Source: Candidatus Muiribacterium halophilum (GTDB lineage: Bacteria; Muiribacteriota; Muiribacteriia; Muiribacteriales; Muiribacteriaceae). From it: a stretch of 64,000 nucleotides of DNA. Positions 28,868 to 38,106 of this stretch are shown here, in pieces. The notes below the pieces were generated by a model. The model was not told the DNA's origin and searched no databases. It worked only from the letters and a program-made list of their open reading frames with translations. The position numbers and the translations under genes are program-made. The stretch covers positions 11,933-75,932 of the forward strand of contig JALOAD010000012.1 of NCBI GenBank assembly GCA_023228995.1, read 5' to 3'. Each line of letters begins with the position of its first letter. The first letter of the stretch is position 1.

Positions 28868-30082
28868 ATGCCAGAATTTAATTATTCAGGAATAAATAAT
28901 TCAGGAAATGCAGTTGCTGGTTCTATAGAAGCATCTGATATTGCTAATGCAAGAAGAATTCTTGAAACTCAAGGTGTAATGATAAAATCTTTAAAGACAA
29001 GACCTAATCTTACACTAAAAGAATGGCTTACAACTAAAAAAATTAAAGAAAAAGATATTTTTCTTTTTACAAAATATCTTGGAGTAGTTCTAAGAGCTGG
29101 AATACCTATTCTTAAATGTATAGATATTTTGCATAATCAGGTGGAAAATCTTAGATTTAAAAAAAAACTTGCAAAAGTAAAATCAGATGTAGAAGGTGGA
29201 CTTCCACTTGCTGAAGCTTTTGGAAAGCATGATGATATATTTCCTAGTATTTATATAAATCTTCTTCATGTTGGTGAAGAATCTGGTCTTCTTTTTGAAA
29301 TGGTAATGAGACTTACAAGTTTTTATGAAAAAAACTCTGCTTTGAGAAAAAAAGTTAAAAAAGCTACTATTTATCCGATTGTTATTATTGTAATAGCATT
29401 TTTTATTACTATTTTTCTATTATTTGTTATTGTTCCTAAATTTGAAGAAATGTTTGCGTCATTTGGTTCTACTTTACCTGGTATAACTTTATTTGTACTT
29501 GGTTTATCAAGATTTGTTCAAAATAATATATTATATATAATAGGTGGTATTTTTGGAGTTATAACTTCTTATAAATATATTTATAAAAAAAGTTTTAAGT
29601 TTAGAAGAACTATTGATGTTTTAACTATGAAAATACCTCTTATTGGTCCACTTGTTATAAAATATGCAGTAGCATCATTTACAAGTAATCTAGGTATTCT
29701 TTTAAAAGCAGGTCTTCCTATTACTAAAGCTATGAATATCACAGTTAATACTATTGATAATATTGTAATAAATGAACAGATGAGTCAGGTTAAAGAAGAT
29801 GTAGAAGGTGGTATAAATATAACAGATGCATTTAGAAAAGCACCTGTTATGCCAACAATGGTTGTTGAAATGATTAATATAGGTGATCAATCAGGTATTC
29901 TTGAGGATATGCTTACAAATATTTCAGAATTTTATGAGGAAGAAGTTGATTCTCTTGTTGATGCGGTTACCGGTATGATTGAACCGATTTTTATGTTATT
30001 TCTTGGAGTTGTAATCGGAACCTTAGTTCTTTCGATGTTTTTGCCGATATTTAAAATGTCACAAGCTGTGAAGATGGAGTAG
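28868..30082 (+). CDS. pilC: Type IV pilus inner-membrane platform protein PilC (GspF family)
   Basis: PilC is the polytopic platform on which PilB acts. The 404 residues contain two GspF domains, each about 120 residues, with the pair ITLF/FTKYLGVVLRAGIPI and FTSNLGILLKAGLPITKA. Membrane segments lie near residues 165-190, 215-235 and 370-395, as in the family. The N terminus MPEFNYSGINNSGN is typical. It is followed by the secretin gene. Confidence 0.95.
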   Translation: MPEFNYSGINNSGNAVAGSIEASDIANARRILETQGVMIKSLKTRPNLTLKEWLTTKKIKEKDIFLFTKYLGVVLRAGIPILKCIDILHNQVENLRFKKKLAKVKSDVEGGLPLAEAFGKHDDIFPSIYINLLHVGEESGLLFEMVMRLTSFYEKNSALRKKVKKATIYPIVIIVIAFFITIFLLFVIVPKFEEMFASFGSTLPGITLFVLGLSRFVQNNILYIIGGIFGVITSYKYIYKKSFKFRRTIDVLTMKIPLIGPLVIKYAVASFTSNLGILLKAGLPITKAMNITVNTIDNIVINEQMSQVKEDVEGGINITDAFRKAPVMPTMVVEMINIGDQSGILEDMLTNISEFYEEEVDSLVDAVTGMIEPIFMLFLGVVIGTLVLSMFLPIFKMSQAVKME

Positions 30083-30118
30083 ACATTAAATAAACCGGTA
30101 TTGAAACAGGAGAACTAT

Positions 30119-32782
30119 ATGAATTCAAAAAAAATCTTTATTATTATTATTTCTTTTTTAATTTTCTTGATAAATATTGAGGCTTCCATAGAGCTTAAAT
30201 CTATTAAGATATTGGAAACGCCACATACTATTGATTTTCAGATGTCTTTTTCTGAAAGTTCATTTAATTACTTTCCTGTACAGACTGGTAATGTAATTCA
30301 GCTTGATCTTCCTAATGTAAGATATAGAAAAGGTGAGACAACAGAAAGTGTATATAAAGGTTCTGTTATGCTTTATCAGACTAAATATATTGATAATGAA
30401 GAAACATCTTTTCGTGCTGTTATAACTTTGACTGATCCTGTTCCTTATAAAATTGAAAAAGTAGCTTCTTCTTTAAAAATAATTATATCAAAAACAAGGG
30501 ATGCTATAAGTGATGAAAAAGTTCAAGGAGAATACTTATCAAAAATTGATAAGATGAAAGCTGGAACTCTTTATACAAAAGCAACTGAAGCTATGCGAAA
30601 TAAAGAATGGGAAAAAGCATTTAATTATCTTAAAGATGTTTATGTGCTTGATAAAAACAATTCAGATATAGAAAAAGCTTTAAATATTGCTCAAGAAAAA
30701 GTGTTTGAAATCAAAGCTTATGATTCTAGATTAAAGGAAGCATTAGAATTTTATTCAGAAGGTAATTATAATAAAGCAATTGAGATATTAGAAAGGTTTA
30801 CAGAACAGTATGGTCCTTCAGCGGATTCTGAATATTATCTTGGAAAATCTCTTTTTGAGATAAAAGATTATAAAAAAGCTGGAAAACATTTTGAATATGT
30901 TAAAAAAAATCATCCTGGATATAGTTTTATTTCTACTGTAAATCAGCTTATTGATAGAGTTGATTATTATATGGCAAATGATATTTCAGGTGAAGATGTT
31001 ATAGATTTTGCTGTTGAAAACAAAACTGTTCAAGAAACAATAGCTTCTATTCTTTATGGAACTGGTTTTAAATTTCAGATTGAAGATAATGTTTCAAGAT
31101 TAGTTACTATTGATATTCAGAAAAAAAGTCTTAGAGAAGCTTTGGATATGATAATGAAAGATACAGGTCTTCAATATGTAATTGAAAACAAAGTTGTTAA
31201 AATTTCAAAAAAACGAATTGAAAAAAATATTCTTTCAAAACTTACATTTAATAATATGACTCTTGAAGAAGTTTTGAATGCTGTTTCTTCTTTTATGAAT
31301 ATAAATATTATATTACATCCTGATATAGATAGAACTAAGAGAGTTTCTTTTTTCATAGATAATGATGAAATAAGTCTTGAAGAATTTTTTGACCTAATTT
31401 TAAAAACTAATAATCTTGTTGCTCAAAAATATAATGAAACAACTTATTTTATTGCAGATTTTTTGAAAGCTAAAGAAAATAGTTATCAGCAGAAATTTCC
31501 AAAAATATTCAAATTACATTATGTAACTCCAGAAGAAGCTATATATTCTATGAAAAGTATTAAAAAATTCAGAGAAGAGCTTGATTTTGATAATATAGTT
31601 GTGTTTGATCTTGACACAGAGCAAAAAATTATAAATAATGAAACTGAATTTATAGAGGAAATTGACAAAATCCAAAGATATAAAGATGCTTTATCTCAGC
31701 TTAATCAAAGTGATGTTACAGATGTTGGAGCATCTTCAAAAGAACAGCTTCTTGAATCTTATGTTAGTCATGTTGTTAATGATGCTGGTAAATCTGATAT
31801 TACTATGGATATAAAGACTGAAAAAAAGGATAATCTATCTGAAAAGACTTTGGATTCTATGGATGTTAGAACTGGTTCATATAAAATAGAAGTAAAAGAT
31901 ATGGTTAGTACAAGACGAAAAGTTAAAGCAGTTTATGCATTTGAAACAAGAGAAAATCTAGAAAAAATAGAAAGATTTCTTAATACTATTGATATTAAAA
32001 GAAAACAAGTTCTTATTGCTATGAAAGTAATGGATCTTGACAGTAATTATACAGATACTTTTGGAATAGATACAAAATTTGATGGTAATCCTGATTCTCT
32101 TAATGTTGCTTCGCTTAAAAACATTTCTGATATAAAACTTGAATCAACACTTAATTTTATTGAAGAAAAGAGAAAAGGTAAAATTCTTGCAAGTCCTACA
32201 ATTAGAGCTATAGATGGGCATTCTGCAAAAATACAAATAACAAAAAATTATCTTCTTAAAACTAAAAGAACTTTTGAGACTAGTGAAAGAAGAGAGTCAG
32301 AAAATGGCGGTATAGTAGATGTTCCTAAAATTGAGATTATAGATGATTTTAAAGAAGTTGAAGTTGGTCTTGTTATGATAGTTCTTCCTAGTGTTAACGA
32401 TAAGAATGAAATAACAATAGATATTTCTGTAAATGATTCTGGTATAACTGGTGAAACTGCTGAAGGACTTGCTATAACAAGTGTTAGAACTACAGATACT
32501 ATTGTAAGACTTATGGATGGCGAGACAATTGTTATGGGTGGTCTTATTTCAAGAAGAAATTCTGTAGAAAATCGAAATGTTCCTTTGATTTCAAGATTGC
32601 CTGGCATTGGTAGATTCTTTAGAAAAAGATCACAAAAAGATGAAGAAAATGAAATGGTTATTTTTATGTCTGCTTATGTTGTTGAAGATGAAGAAGAAAA
32701 TGTTACAACAGACAATGTTAAATCAAATACTAAAGATTTTGATAATGTTGTAAATGAGTTAAAGTATAGACTTGGAAAATAA
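30119..32782 (+). CDS. pilQ: Type IV pilus secretin PilQ
   Basis: PilQ forms the outer-membrane pore for the pilus. The 887 residues start with a signal peptide. An AMIN-like domain (about 18-120) suggests peptidoglycan binding. TPR-like repeats (about 160-290) are unusual for PilQ. Two N-domains of the STN/N1 type follow, and the C-terminal secretin domain has GKILASPTIRAIDGHSA and NVPLISRLPGIGRFF. The ATG at 30119 has GGAG seven bases upstream; the earlier TTG at 30101 includes that site and is rejected. The secretin shows that the cell has an outer membrane. Confidence 0.93.
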   Translation: MNSKKIFIIIISFLIFLINIEASIELKSIKILETPHTIDFQMSFSESSFNYFPVQTGNVIQLDLPNVRYRKGETTESVYKGSVMLYQTKYIDNEETSFRAVITLTDPVPYKIEKVASSLKIIISKTRDAISDEKVQGEYLSKIDKMKAGTLYTKATEAMRNKEWEKAFNYLKDVYVLDKNNSDIEKALNIAQEKVFEIKAYDSRLKEALEFYSEGNYNKAIEILERFTEQYGPSADSEYYLGKSLFEIKDYKKAGKHFEYVKKNHPGYSFISTVNQLIDRVDYYMANDISGEDVIDFAVENKTVQETIASILYGTGFKFQIEDNVSRLVTIDIQKKSLREALDMIMKDTGLQYVIENKVVKISKKRIEKNILSKLTFNNMTLEEVLNAVSSFMNINIILHPDIDRTKRVSFFIDNDEISLEEFFDLILKTNNLVAQKYNETTYFIADFLKAKENSYQQKFPKIFKLHYVTPEEAIYSMKSIKKFREELDFDNIVVFDLDTEQKIINNETEFIEEIDKIQRYKDALSQLNQSDVTDVGASSKEQLLESYVSHVVNDAGKSDITMDIKTEKKDNLSEKTLDSMDVRTGSYKIEVKDMVSTRRKVKAVYAFETRENLEKIERFLNTIDIKRKQVLIAMKVMDLDSNYTDTFGIDTKFDGNPDSLNVASLKNISDIKLESTLNFIEEKRKGKILASPTIRAIDGHSAKIQITKNYLLKTKRTFETSERRESENGGIVDVPKIEIIDDFKEVEVGLVMIVLPSVNDKNEITIDISVNDSGITGETAEGLAITSVRTTDTIVRLMDGETIVMGGLISRRNSVENRNVPLISRLPGIGRFFRKRSQKDEENEMVIFMSAYVVEDEEENVTTDNVKSNTKDFDNVVNELKYRLGK

Positions 32783-32809
32783 TTTTTATTCTGTTAATTT
32801 AATATCAGA

Positions 32810-34852
32810 ATGATATTAAATGATTTTTTAAAAAAAGAAATTAGATTTATAAAAGGAGTTGGTCCTATAAAGGGCCAACTTTTTAATAAATTAGATATAT
32901 ATACAATAAAAGATATTATTGAATATAGACCTTTTAGATATGATGATCTTTCTGTTGTAACAAATGTTTGCGATTATGATGATAATCAAAATAAATTGTA
33001 TTTTCTTAAAATTCTTGATAAAAGAGTTGTAAATTCAAAAAACTATAAAATAATTAAACTTAGAGCAATAGATAATACTTCATATTGTGATATTGTGTTT
33101 TTTAATCAGGATTATCTCAAAAATAAATTTGATATTGGAAAGAAATATTATTTTTTTGGAAAATTTAAAAATGAATTTAATTCTTTAACACTAAATTCCC
33201 CAGATTTTTATAAAGAAAATGAATTAAAAGAAAAAATACTTCCTGTTTATCTGCTGACTGCTGGATTAAGTTTGAATTATTTTAGAAAAGTAATAAAAAA
33301 TGTGTTGAATGAATTAAATACTTTTAATTTCGAAGAAATTATTCCTGAATTTATTTTAAAAAAATATTTAGTTGAAAATTATAAAAAAAGTATTTTTAAT
33401 ATACATTTTCCTGATAATTTTGAAAATTGTCTTAAAAGTTTAAAAGATCTTAAATTTAGAGAAATATTTACATTACATTTAGCATTCTCGCTTATGAAAG
33501 AAAAGAAATCTCAAAAAAATAATATTAAATGGATTAATGATTTTGATTTAATAAAATTTGAAGTTTTATTACCTTTTAAATTAACAAATGATCAAAAAAA
33601 ATCAATAATAGAAATAGAAAAAAAATTAAATTTAGGCTTTAATATTAACATTCTTCTTCAAGGAGATGTTGGAGCTGGAAAAACAGTTGTTGTTGTTTAT
33701 TTTCTTTTAAAAGCTTATTTGTCAGGTTATAAATCAATTATAATGGCTCCGACTGAAGTTTTAGCAAAACAACATTTTAATAGTATTACAAAATTGCTTG
33801 AAAAAATAAACCCTAGAATTATTTTTATAAGAGGTGGAAATTATAAAGGTAAAAAAGATGATTTATTACTTCTTGATGATGAAAAACCTGCAATTGTAAT
33901 TGGTACTCATGCATTATTTCAAAAAAATATAAAATATAGCAGTACAGCTATTACTATTATTGATGAACAGCATAGATTTGGTGTTAAGCAGAGAATGGAA
34001 CTTATTAAATTATCAAATTGCCCAAATGTTATTGTAATGAGTGCAACTCCTATACCAAGAACACTTTCTTTAACTGTTTATGGAGATATGGATTATTCTG
34101 TAATTAAGGAAAAACCAGCCGAAAGAATTAAAATAAAAACTTTTGTTAGAAGCGAAGAAAGTCTTTTTAAAATATATGAGTTTATAAAAAAGCGCGTTGA
34201 TTATGGAGAAAAATGTTTTATAATAACTCCGCTTGTTGATGAATCTGATAAACTTGAACTCAAATCAGCTATTGCAACTTATGAGGATTTAAGTACAAAT
34301 GTTTTTAAAAATTATTCTGTTGGACTTCTTCATGGAAGGATGAAAGAAAAAGAAAAAAATAAAGTAATGGAAGATTTGAAAGAAGGAAAAGTCAATATAC
34401 TTGTTAGTACTACGGTAATTGAGGTTGGAGTTGATATTTCAGATGCAACTGTAATTGTTATAAATCATGCTGATAGATTTGGAATTGCTCAACTTCATCA
34501 GTTAAGAGGAAGAGTTGGTCGAGGTAATAAACCTTCTTATTGTGTTCTTGTTCATTCTAATGAAATATCAAAAACTACAATGAAAAGATTAAGAATTCTT
34601 GAAAATTCTGATGATGGATTTTATCTTGCAGAAGCTGATCTTTTATTAAGAGGTTCTGGAGAACTTCTAGGAAGCAGACAACATGGGTTTGGATTGTTTA
34701 GATTTGTTGATCCTGCTGAGGATAGAGAACTTATTGAACAGGTTAAAAAAGAAGTAAATGCTCTTATTAAGATTGAAAAAATTGAAAATATTGATAAGAA
34801 ATTATTAGATTATGTTTATGAGAAACATTTGAAAGATTATAGTATACTTTGA
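32810..34852 (+). CDS. recG: ATP-dependent DNA helicase RecG
   Basis: RecG remodels stalled replication forks and branched DNA. The wedge (OB) domain occupies the first 180 residues or so. The helicase motifs are: I GDVGAGKTVV (about 285-294), Ia MAPTEVLAKQH, II DEQHRFG, III MSATPIPRTL, and VI QLRGRVGRG. The family-specific ending with SDDGFYLAEADLLLRGSGELLG is present. Length (680) is normal. No Shine-Dalgarno is seen before this ATG; TTTAAT lies six bases upstream. Confidence 0.96.
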   Translation: MILNDFLKKEIRFIKGVGPIKGQLFNKLDIYTIKDIIEYRPFRYDDLSVVTNVCDYDDNQNKLYFLKILDKRVVNSKNYKIIKLRAIDNTSYCDIVFFNQDYLKNKFDIGKKYYFFGKFKNEFNSLTLNSPDFYKENELKEKILPVYLLTAGLSLNYFRKVIKNVLNELNTFNFEEIIPEFILKKYLVENYKKSIFNIHFPDNFENCLKSLKDLKFREIFTLHLAFSLMKEKKSQKNNIKWINDFDLIKFEVLLPFKLTNDQKKSIIEIEKKLNLGFNINILLQGDVGAGKTVVVVYFLLKAYLSGYKSIIMAPTEVLAKQHFNSITKLLEKINPRIIFIRGGNYKGKKDDLLLLDDEKPAIVIGTHALFQKNIKYSSTAITIIDEQHRFGVKQRMELIKLSNCPNVIVMSATPIPRTLSLTVYGDMDYSVIKEKPAERIKIKTFVRSEESLFKIYEFIKKRVDYGEKCFIITPLVDESDKLELKSAIATYEDLSTNVFKNYSVGLLHGRMKEKEKNKVMEDLKEGKVNILVSTTVIEVGVDISDATVIVINHADRFGIAQLHQLRGRVGRGNKPSYCVLVHSNEISKTTMKRLRILENSDDGFYLAEADLLLRGSGELLGSRQHGFGLFRFVDPAEDRELIEQVKKEVNALIKIEKIENIDKKLLDYVYEKHLKDYSIL

Positions 34853-34879
34853 TAAATTTGGGATTATAAGTGAGGGTTT

Positions 34880-35413
34880 ATGAGAATTATTTCGGGAAAA
34901 TTTAAAAATAGGAAAATTAATTCAATTGATGGTGTTAAGACAAGACCTCTTTGTAATAATATTCAGGAAGCTCTTTTTAATATTTTAAGAGATGTTGAAG
35001 ATGTTGATGTCCTTGAATTGTATGCTGGATTTGGATTGTTTTCTTGGGAAGCTATATCAAGAGGAGCTAAGAGTTCTGTTTTTGTTGAAAAATCTAGAAA
35101 AATGGTTGAAAAAATCAAAAAAACTGGAGAAGCACTTGATGTTTTAAATCAGATAACAGTTGTACAAAAAGATATATTTAAAGGTTTAACATTTGAAAAA
35201 GAAAGTTTTAATTTGATTTTTGCTGATCCTCCGTTTTATTTAGATCTTTGTAGTAAAACGATTGAACTTGTAATGAATAGTGGTTGGTTGAAAAAAAATG
35301 GAATTTTTGTGATTAGACATTATGAAAAAGAAAATATAATAAGTGATTTTTCTCCAATTCTTGAAAAAATATATAGTGAAAGTGTTATAAAATTTTATAA
35401 AAAAAGTTCTTGA
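34880..35413 (+). CDS. rsmD: 16S rRNA (guanine966-N2)-methyltransferase RsmD
   Basis: RsmD methylates G966 of 16S rRNA in the small subunit. The N terminus MRIISGKFKNRKI, then RPLCNNIQEALFNIL, the SAM-binding LELYAGFGLFSWEAISRGA, and the catalytic ADPPF motif are all visible. The 177 residues fit the family. It closes the gene run that starts at murJ; its stop lies five bases before a large tandem repeat. Confidence 0.92.
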   Translation: MRIISGKFKNRKINSIDGVKTRPLCNNIQEALFNILRDVEDVDVLELYAGFGLFSWEAISRGAKSSVFVEKSRKMVEKIKKTGEALDVLNQITVVQKDIFKGLTFEKESFNLIFADPPFYLDLCSKTIELVMNSGWLKKNGIFVIRHYEKENIISDFSPILEKIYSESVIKFYKKSS

Positions 35414-35418
35414 GAATC

Positions 35419-35746
35419 GGTGAAGTGGTGAAGTGGCGAAGTGGCGAAGTGGTGAAGTGGTGAAGTGGTGAAGTGGTGAAGTGGTGAAGTGGTGAAGTGG
35501 CGAAGTGGCGAAGTGGTGAAGTGGTGAAGTGGTGAAGTGGTGAAGTGGTGAAGTGGTGAAGTGGCGAAGTGGCGAAGTGGTGAAGTAGTGAAGTGGTGAA
35601 GTGGTGAAGTGGTGAAGTGGTGAAGTGGTGAAGTGGTGAAGTGGTGAAGTGGCGAAGTGGTGAAGTGGTGAAGTAGTGAAGTGGTGAAGTGGTGAAGTGG
35701 CGAAGTGGTGAAGTGGTGAAGTGGTGAAGTGGTGAAGTGGTGAAGA
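35419..35746 (+). repeat. Microsatellite of 41 tandem octamers
   Basis: The 328 bases are exactly 41 copies of GGTGAAGT. Most variation is GGCGAAGT, with a few GTAGTGAAG-type changes and a final GGTGAAGA. Because 8 is not a multiple of 3, a reading frame would show an 8-residue period over 24 bases. The minus strand is open through it (HHFTTSPL-like), but this is a property of the unit, not evidence of a gene. It begins six bases after the rsmD stop. Confidence 0.97.
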
Positions 35747-35836
35747 TCAATGTTGAATTTTGAATTTGGAATTAGAGAATTAATTAAAAATTAAGAAACT
35801 GAGAGAGGGTGGATAGCTTTAAATCCATTTCGCTAA

Positions 35837-35857
35837 AAAATGTTTACAAAACATTTT
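35837..35857. other. Perfect 9-bp inverted repeat upstream of apbE
   Basis: AAAATGTTT, loop ACA, AAACATTTT. It lies 50 bases before the apbE ATG. The run of T is short, so an operator or a weak terminator is possible. The rest of 35747-35907 holds no gene that I can see. Confidence 0.6.
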
Positions 35858-35907
35858 GATTCACTATCTAGCTATTCGCAAGTTATAAGATTAATTGGAG
35901 TGATTTT

Positions 35908-36861
35908 ATGCGTTTAAAGATTATAGCTGTTTTTTTGATTATTATGTTGATTTTTTTAACTATATTATTTTTTCCAGTAAAGCGAAATTATACTTTTTTT
36001 GCATTTTCAACAGTTTGTAATATTACTTTTTATAATTTAAATATTTTTGAATTTAAAAAAATGACTTCAAAAGCAAAAAAATTATGTGAGATTTATGAAA
36101 AAAAATACAGTGTAAATATAAATAATAGTCTTATTAGTAATTTGAATTTATATAAAAAAATACCTAAAGACGATGAATTGGCTGAAATTCTTTTATTATC
36201 CAAAAAAGTTAGTGAAAAATTAAATGGTAAATTTGATATTACAATTCAGCCTATTTTAAAATTATGGGGTTTTGATAATGGTTTATTTAAAAAACCTGAT
36301 GATAATGATATTAAAAGAGAACTTGAAAATGTGGATTTTAAACAGATAAAAATAACAGAAAACAGCATTATTATAGGCGAAAATCAGCTGATAAATACAG
36401 GAGCTTTTTCAAAAGGTCTTATTATTGATAAAGTTTATGAATTGTTTGTTAAAGATAATATAGATGAATTTCTTATAGAATTTGGTGGTGATATAAGAGT
36501 TTTTTCAAAAAAAAATAAAATATTTAAAATTGCAATTAAAAATCCTGAAACAAATGATATAAATAAAGTTTTAAATATTAAATCTGGTCAATCTGTTGCA
36601 ACAACTGGAGATTATGAAAGATTTTTTGAATTTGAAAAAATTAAGTATCATCATATTATAAGTGGTATTACAGGTTATCCTGAGTTTAATATAAGAAGTG
36701 TTACTGTAATTAGCGATAATGCACTTAATGCAGATATGCTTTCTACAGCTTTTTTTCTTGCAGATTATAATACTATTTTAAAAAATTCAGAGCTTTTTCC
36801 GTTTGAGGAGTGTTATTTTTTTGAAAAAGATAGCAAAGATTATAAAATTATTAAAAAATAA
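35908..36861 (+). CDS. apbE: ApbE-family FAD:protein FMN transferase
   Basis: ApbE/Ftp flavinylates a Thr in extracytoplasmic domains of NqrB/C, RnfD/G and related proteins. The 317 residues start with a membrane anchor (about 4-25) without a lipobox. Motifs visible are KLNGKFDIT, LINTGAFSKGLIID, LIEFGGDIR, HHIISGITGYP (usual HHIIDPRTGYP; Asp is Gly here), and the Mg2+-binding ALNADMLSTAFF. Inference: it modifies a membrane electron-transfer protein encoded elsewhere, or acts with the three downstream genes. RBS is GGAG at 35896-35899. Confidence 0.9.
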   Translation: MRLKIIAVFLIIMLIFLTILFFPVKRNYTFFAFSTVCNITFYNLNIFEFKKMTSKAKKLCEIYEKKYSVNINNSLISNLNLYKKIPKDDELAEILLLSKKVSEKLNGKFDITIQPILKLWGFDNGLFKKPDDNDIKRELENVDFKQIKITENSIIIGENQLINTGAFSKGLIIDKVYELFVKDNIDEFLIEFGGDIRVFSKKNKIFKIAIKNPETNDINKVLNIKSGQSVATTGDYERFFEFEKIKYHHIISGITGYPEFNIRSVTVISDNALNADMLSTAFFLADYNTILKNSELFPFEECYFFEKDSKDYKIIKK

Positions 36862-37189
36862 AGATATTTTTTTGTATATTATTATTATATTTATTGGATT
36901 TATTGTTTATACAATAGATATTGATGTAAAAAACAGTGATAAATGTGTTATTCTGTTTAATAATAAAAAAATTATTAAAGATATTTCAGTTGATTCTATT
37001 ATTGATTTTGATAATGTTGTTATTGAAATAAAAAATAAAAAAGTAAGAGTAGTAAAAAGCAATTGTCCAGACAAATTATGCGTAAAAACTGGTTTTATAC
37101 AAAAACAAACTGAATTTATAATATGTGTACCAAATAATTTAAAAATAACAATTGGAGAAGAAAACAATATTGATGGAATATCGTGGTAA
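36821..37189 (+). CDS. NusG domain II-containing membrane protein
   Basis: This 122-residue protein has an N-terminal membrane segment (about 12-30) and a small beta domain like NusG domain II, with the typical CPDKLCVKTGFI (two Cys) and a following beta hairpin. These proteins often sit beside a Gx transporter and ApbE. I chose the TTG at 36821, ten bases after GAGGAG. A TTG at 36803 would overlap more of apbE. Function is unknown; a redox or flavin-linked membrane role is inferred from context. Confidence 0.8.
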   Translation: MKKIAKIIKLLKNKDIFLYIIIIFIGFIVYTIDIDVKNSDKCVILFNNKKIIKDISVDSIIDFDNVVIEIKNKKVRVVKSNCPDKLCVKTGFIQKQTEFIICVPNNLKITIGEENNIDGISW

Positions 37190-37682
37190 TAAAATTATTA
37201 AAAGTATAATTGCTGGTATTGGTATTCTTATATTATCTATTCTTGAAAAAAATATTGTTTTTTTTTCTCCTTTTATAAAAATAGGACTTTCTAATATTAT
37301 AATTCTTATACTTATTGGATATTTTGATTTAAAATATCTTATGCTAATTGCTTTATTTAAAGTAATTCCTTCTTTTTTGCTTTCAGGCGGAATTGTAAAT
37401 CCAGCTTTTTTTTGCTCTTTTGTAACTGTTATTGTATCAGTTCCATTTATGTATTTTTTTATAAAAAAACTAAAATTTTCTGTTATACCGGTAAGTATTT
37501 TGTCTTCTGTAATGAATATTTATTTACAAATAGCAATTGTTTCAATATACTTAGATGTAAGTTGTATAAAACTTATGAGAGTTTTTTATCCTGTTGCTAT
37601 TGTTGCAGGAGCTATTACGGGAATTATTGGACAAAATATTATAAAAAAAGGGTATATTGATTATGCTTTTATTAGGAAATAA
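37173..37682 (+). CDS. Gx transporter family protein
   Basis: This polytopic membrane protein of about 170 residues has five or six hydrophobic segments and the conserved FIKIGLSNIIILILIGYF phrase with SGGIVNPAFF. It fits the Gx transporter family, once annotated as heptaprenyl diphosphate synthase component I. The fold resembles ECF-type S components. GGAGAAG upstream favours the ATG at 37173; an in-frame TTG lies at 37152. It overlaps both neighbours in a tight operon, so their functions are likely linked. Substrate is unknown. Confidence 0.8.
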   Translation: MEYRGNKIIKSIIAGIGILILSILEKNIVFFSPFIKIGLSNIIILILIGYFDLKYLMLIALFKVIPSFLLSGGIVNPAFFCSFVTVIVSVPFMYFFIKKLKFSVIPVSILSSVMNIYLQIAIVSIYLDVSCIKLMRVFYPVAIVAGAITGIIGQNIIKKGYIDYAFIRK

Positions 37683-38106
37683 AGTTGTAATGAGAACGGG
37701 AATTGTTAGAAAATACGAAAAAGATTATGTTTTATTATCTCCTCTTACAAATCTTAAAGATGAGATTAAAGTTAAAACAAAATGGGAACTTAATAAAGGT
37801 GATATTGTTAAATTTGCGTATTTTGTACCAAAAGTTTATTTTTACAGTTTTGTTATTAATGTAGTTCCTTTTCTTGATTTTATATTTATGTTTCTTCTTA
37901 GTTATATTATTGTTGATAATTTTCTTCCTCAATTTGCAAGTAATATTCTTGCTATTGAGATAATATCTGGATTAATTGGTTTTATAATTTCCAAAAGTTT
38001 AGTTGTATATTTTGATACTAAAACAACTTTATTTGATGAATATAAACCTGTAATACTTGCAGTAATGCAAAAGAATCAGAATGAAAATGAAAAAAGTAAT
38101 AGCTGA
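37663..38106 (+). CDS. RseC/MucC-like membrane protein
   Basis: The protein (147 residues from the ATG at 37663) has a small N-terminal beta domain, two membrane segments (about residues 65-85 and 90-115), and a C-terminal tail with the FDEYKPVIL phrase. This matches RseC/MucC, which in proteobacteria connects to SoxR reduction and is near rnf genes. The N-terminal Cys cluster of classical RseC is absent here (no Cys at all in the domain). Name by similarity only; role inferred from the apbE-Gx context. Confidence 0.68.
   Translation: MLLLGNKVVMRTGIVRKYEKDYVLLSPLTNLKDEIKVKTKWELNKGDIVKFAYFVPKVYFYSFVINVVPFLDFIFMFLLSYIIVDNFLPQFASNILAIEIISGLIGFIISKSLVVYFDTKTTLFDEYKPVILAVMQKNQNENEKSNS

Noticed and set aside
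35419-35746. CRISPR array
   Set aside because: Units are 8 bases, without spacers, and no cas genes are near.
35385-35750. Minus-strand open frame of 121 residues through the octamer array
   Set aside because: It is fully explained by the 8-base unit having no stop on that strand. It overlaps the rsmD end and has no ribosome binding site or non-repeat content.
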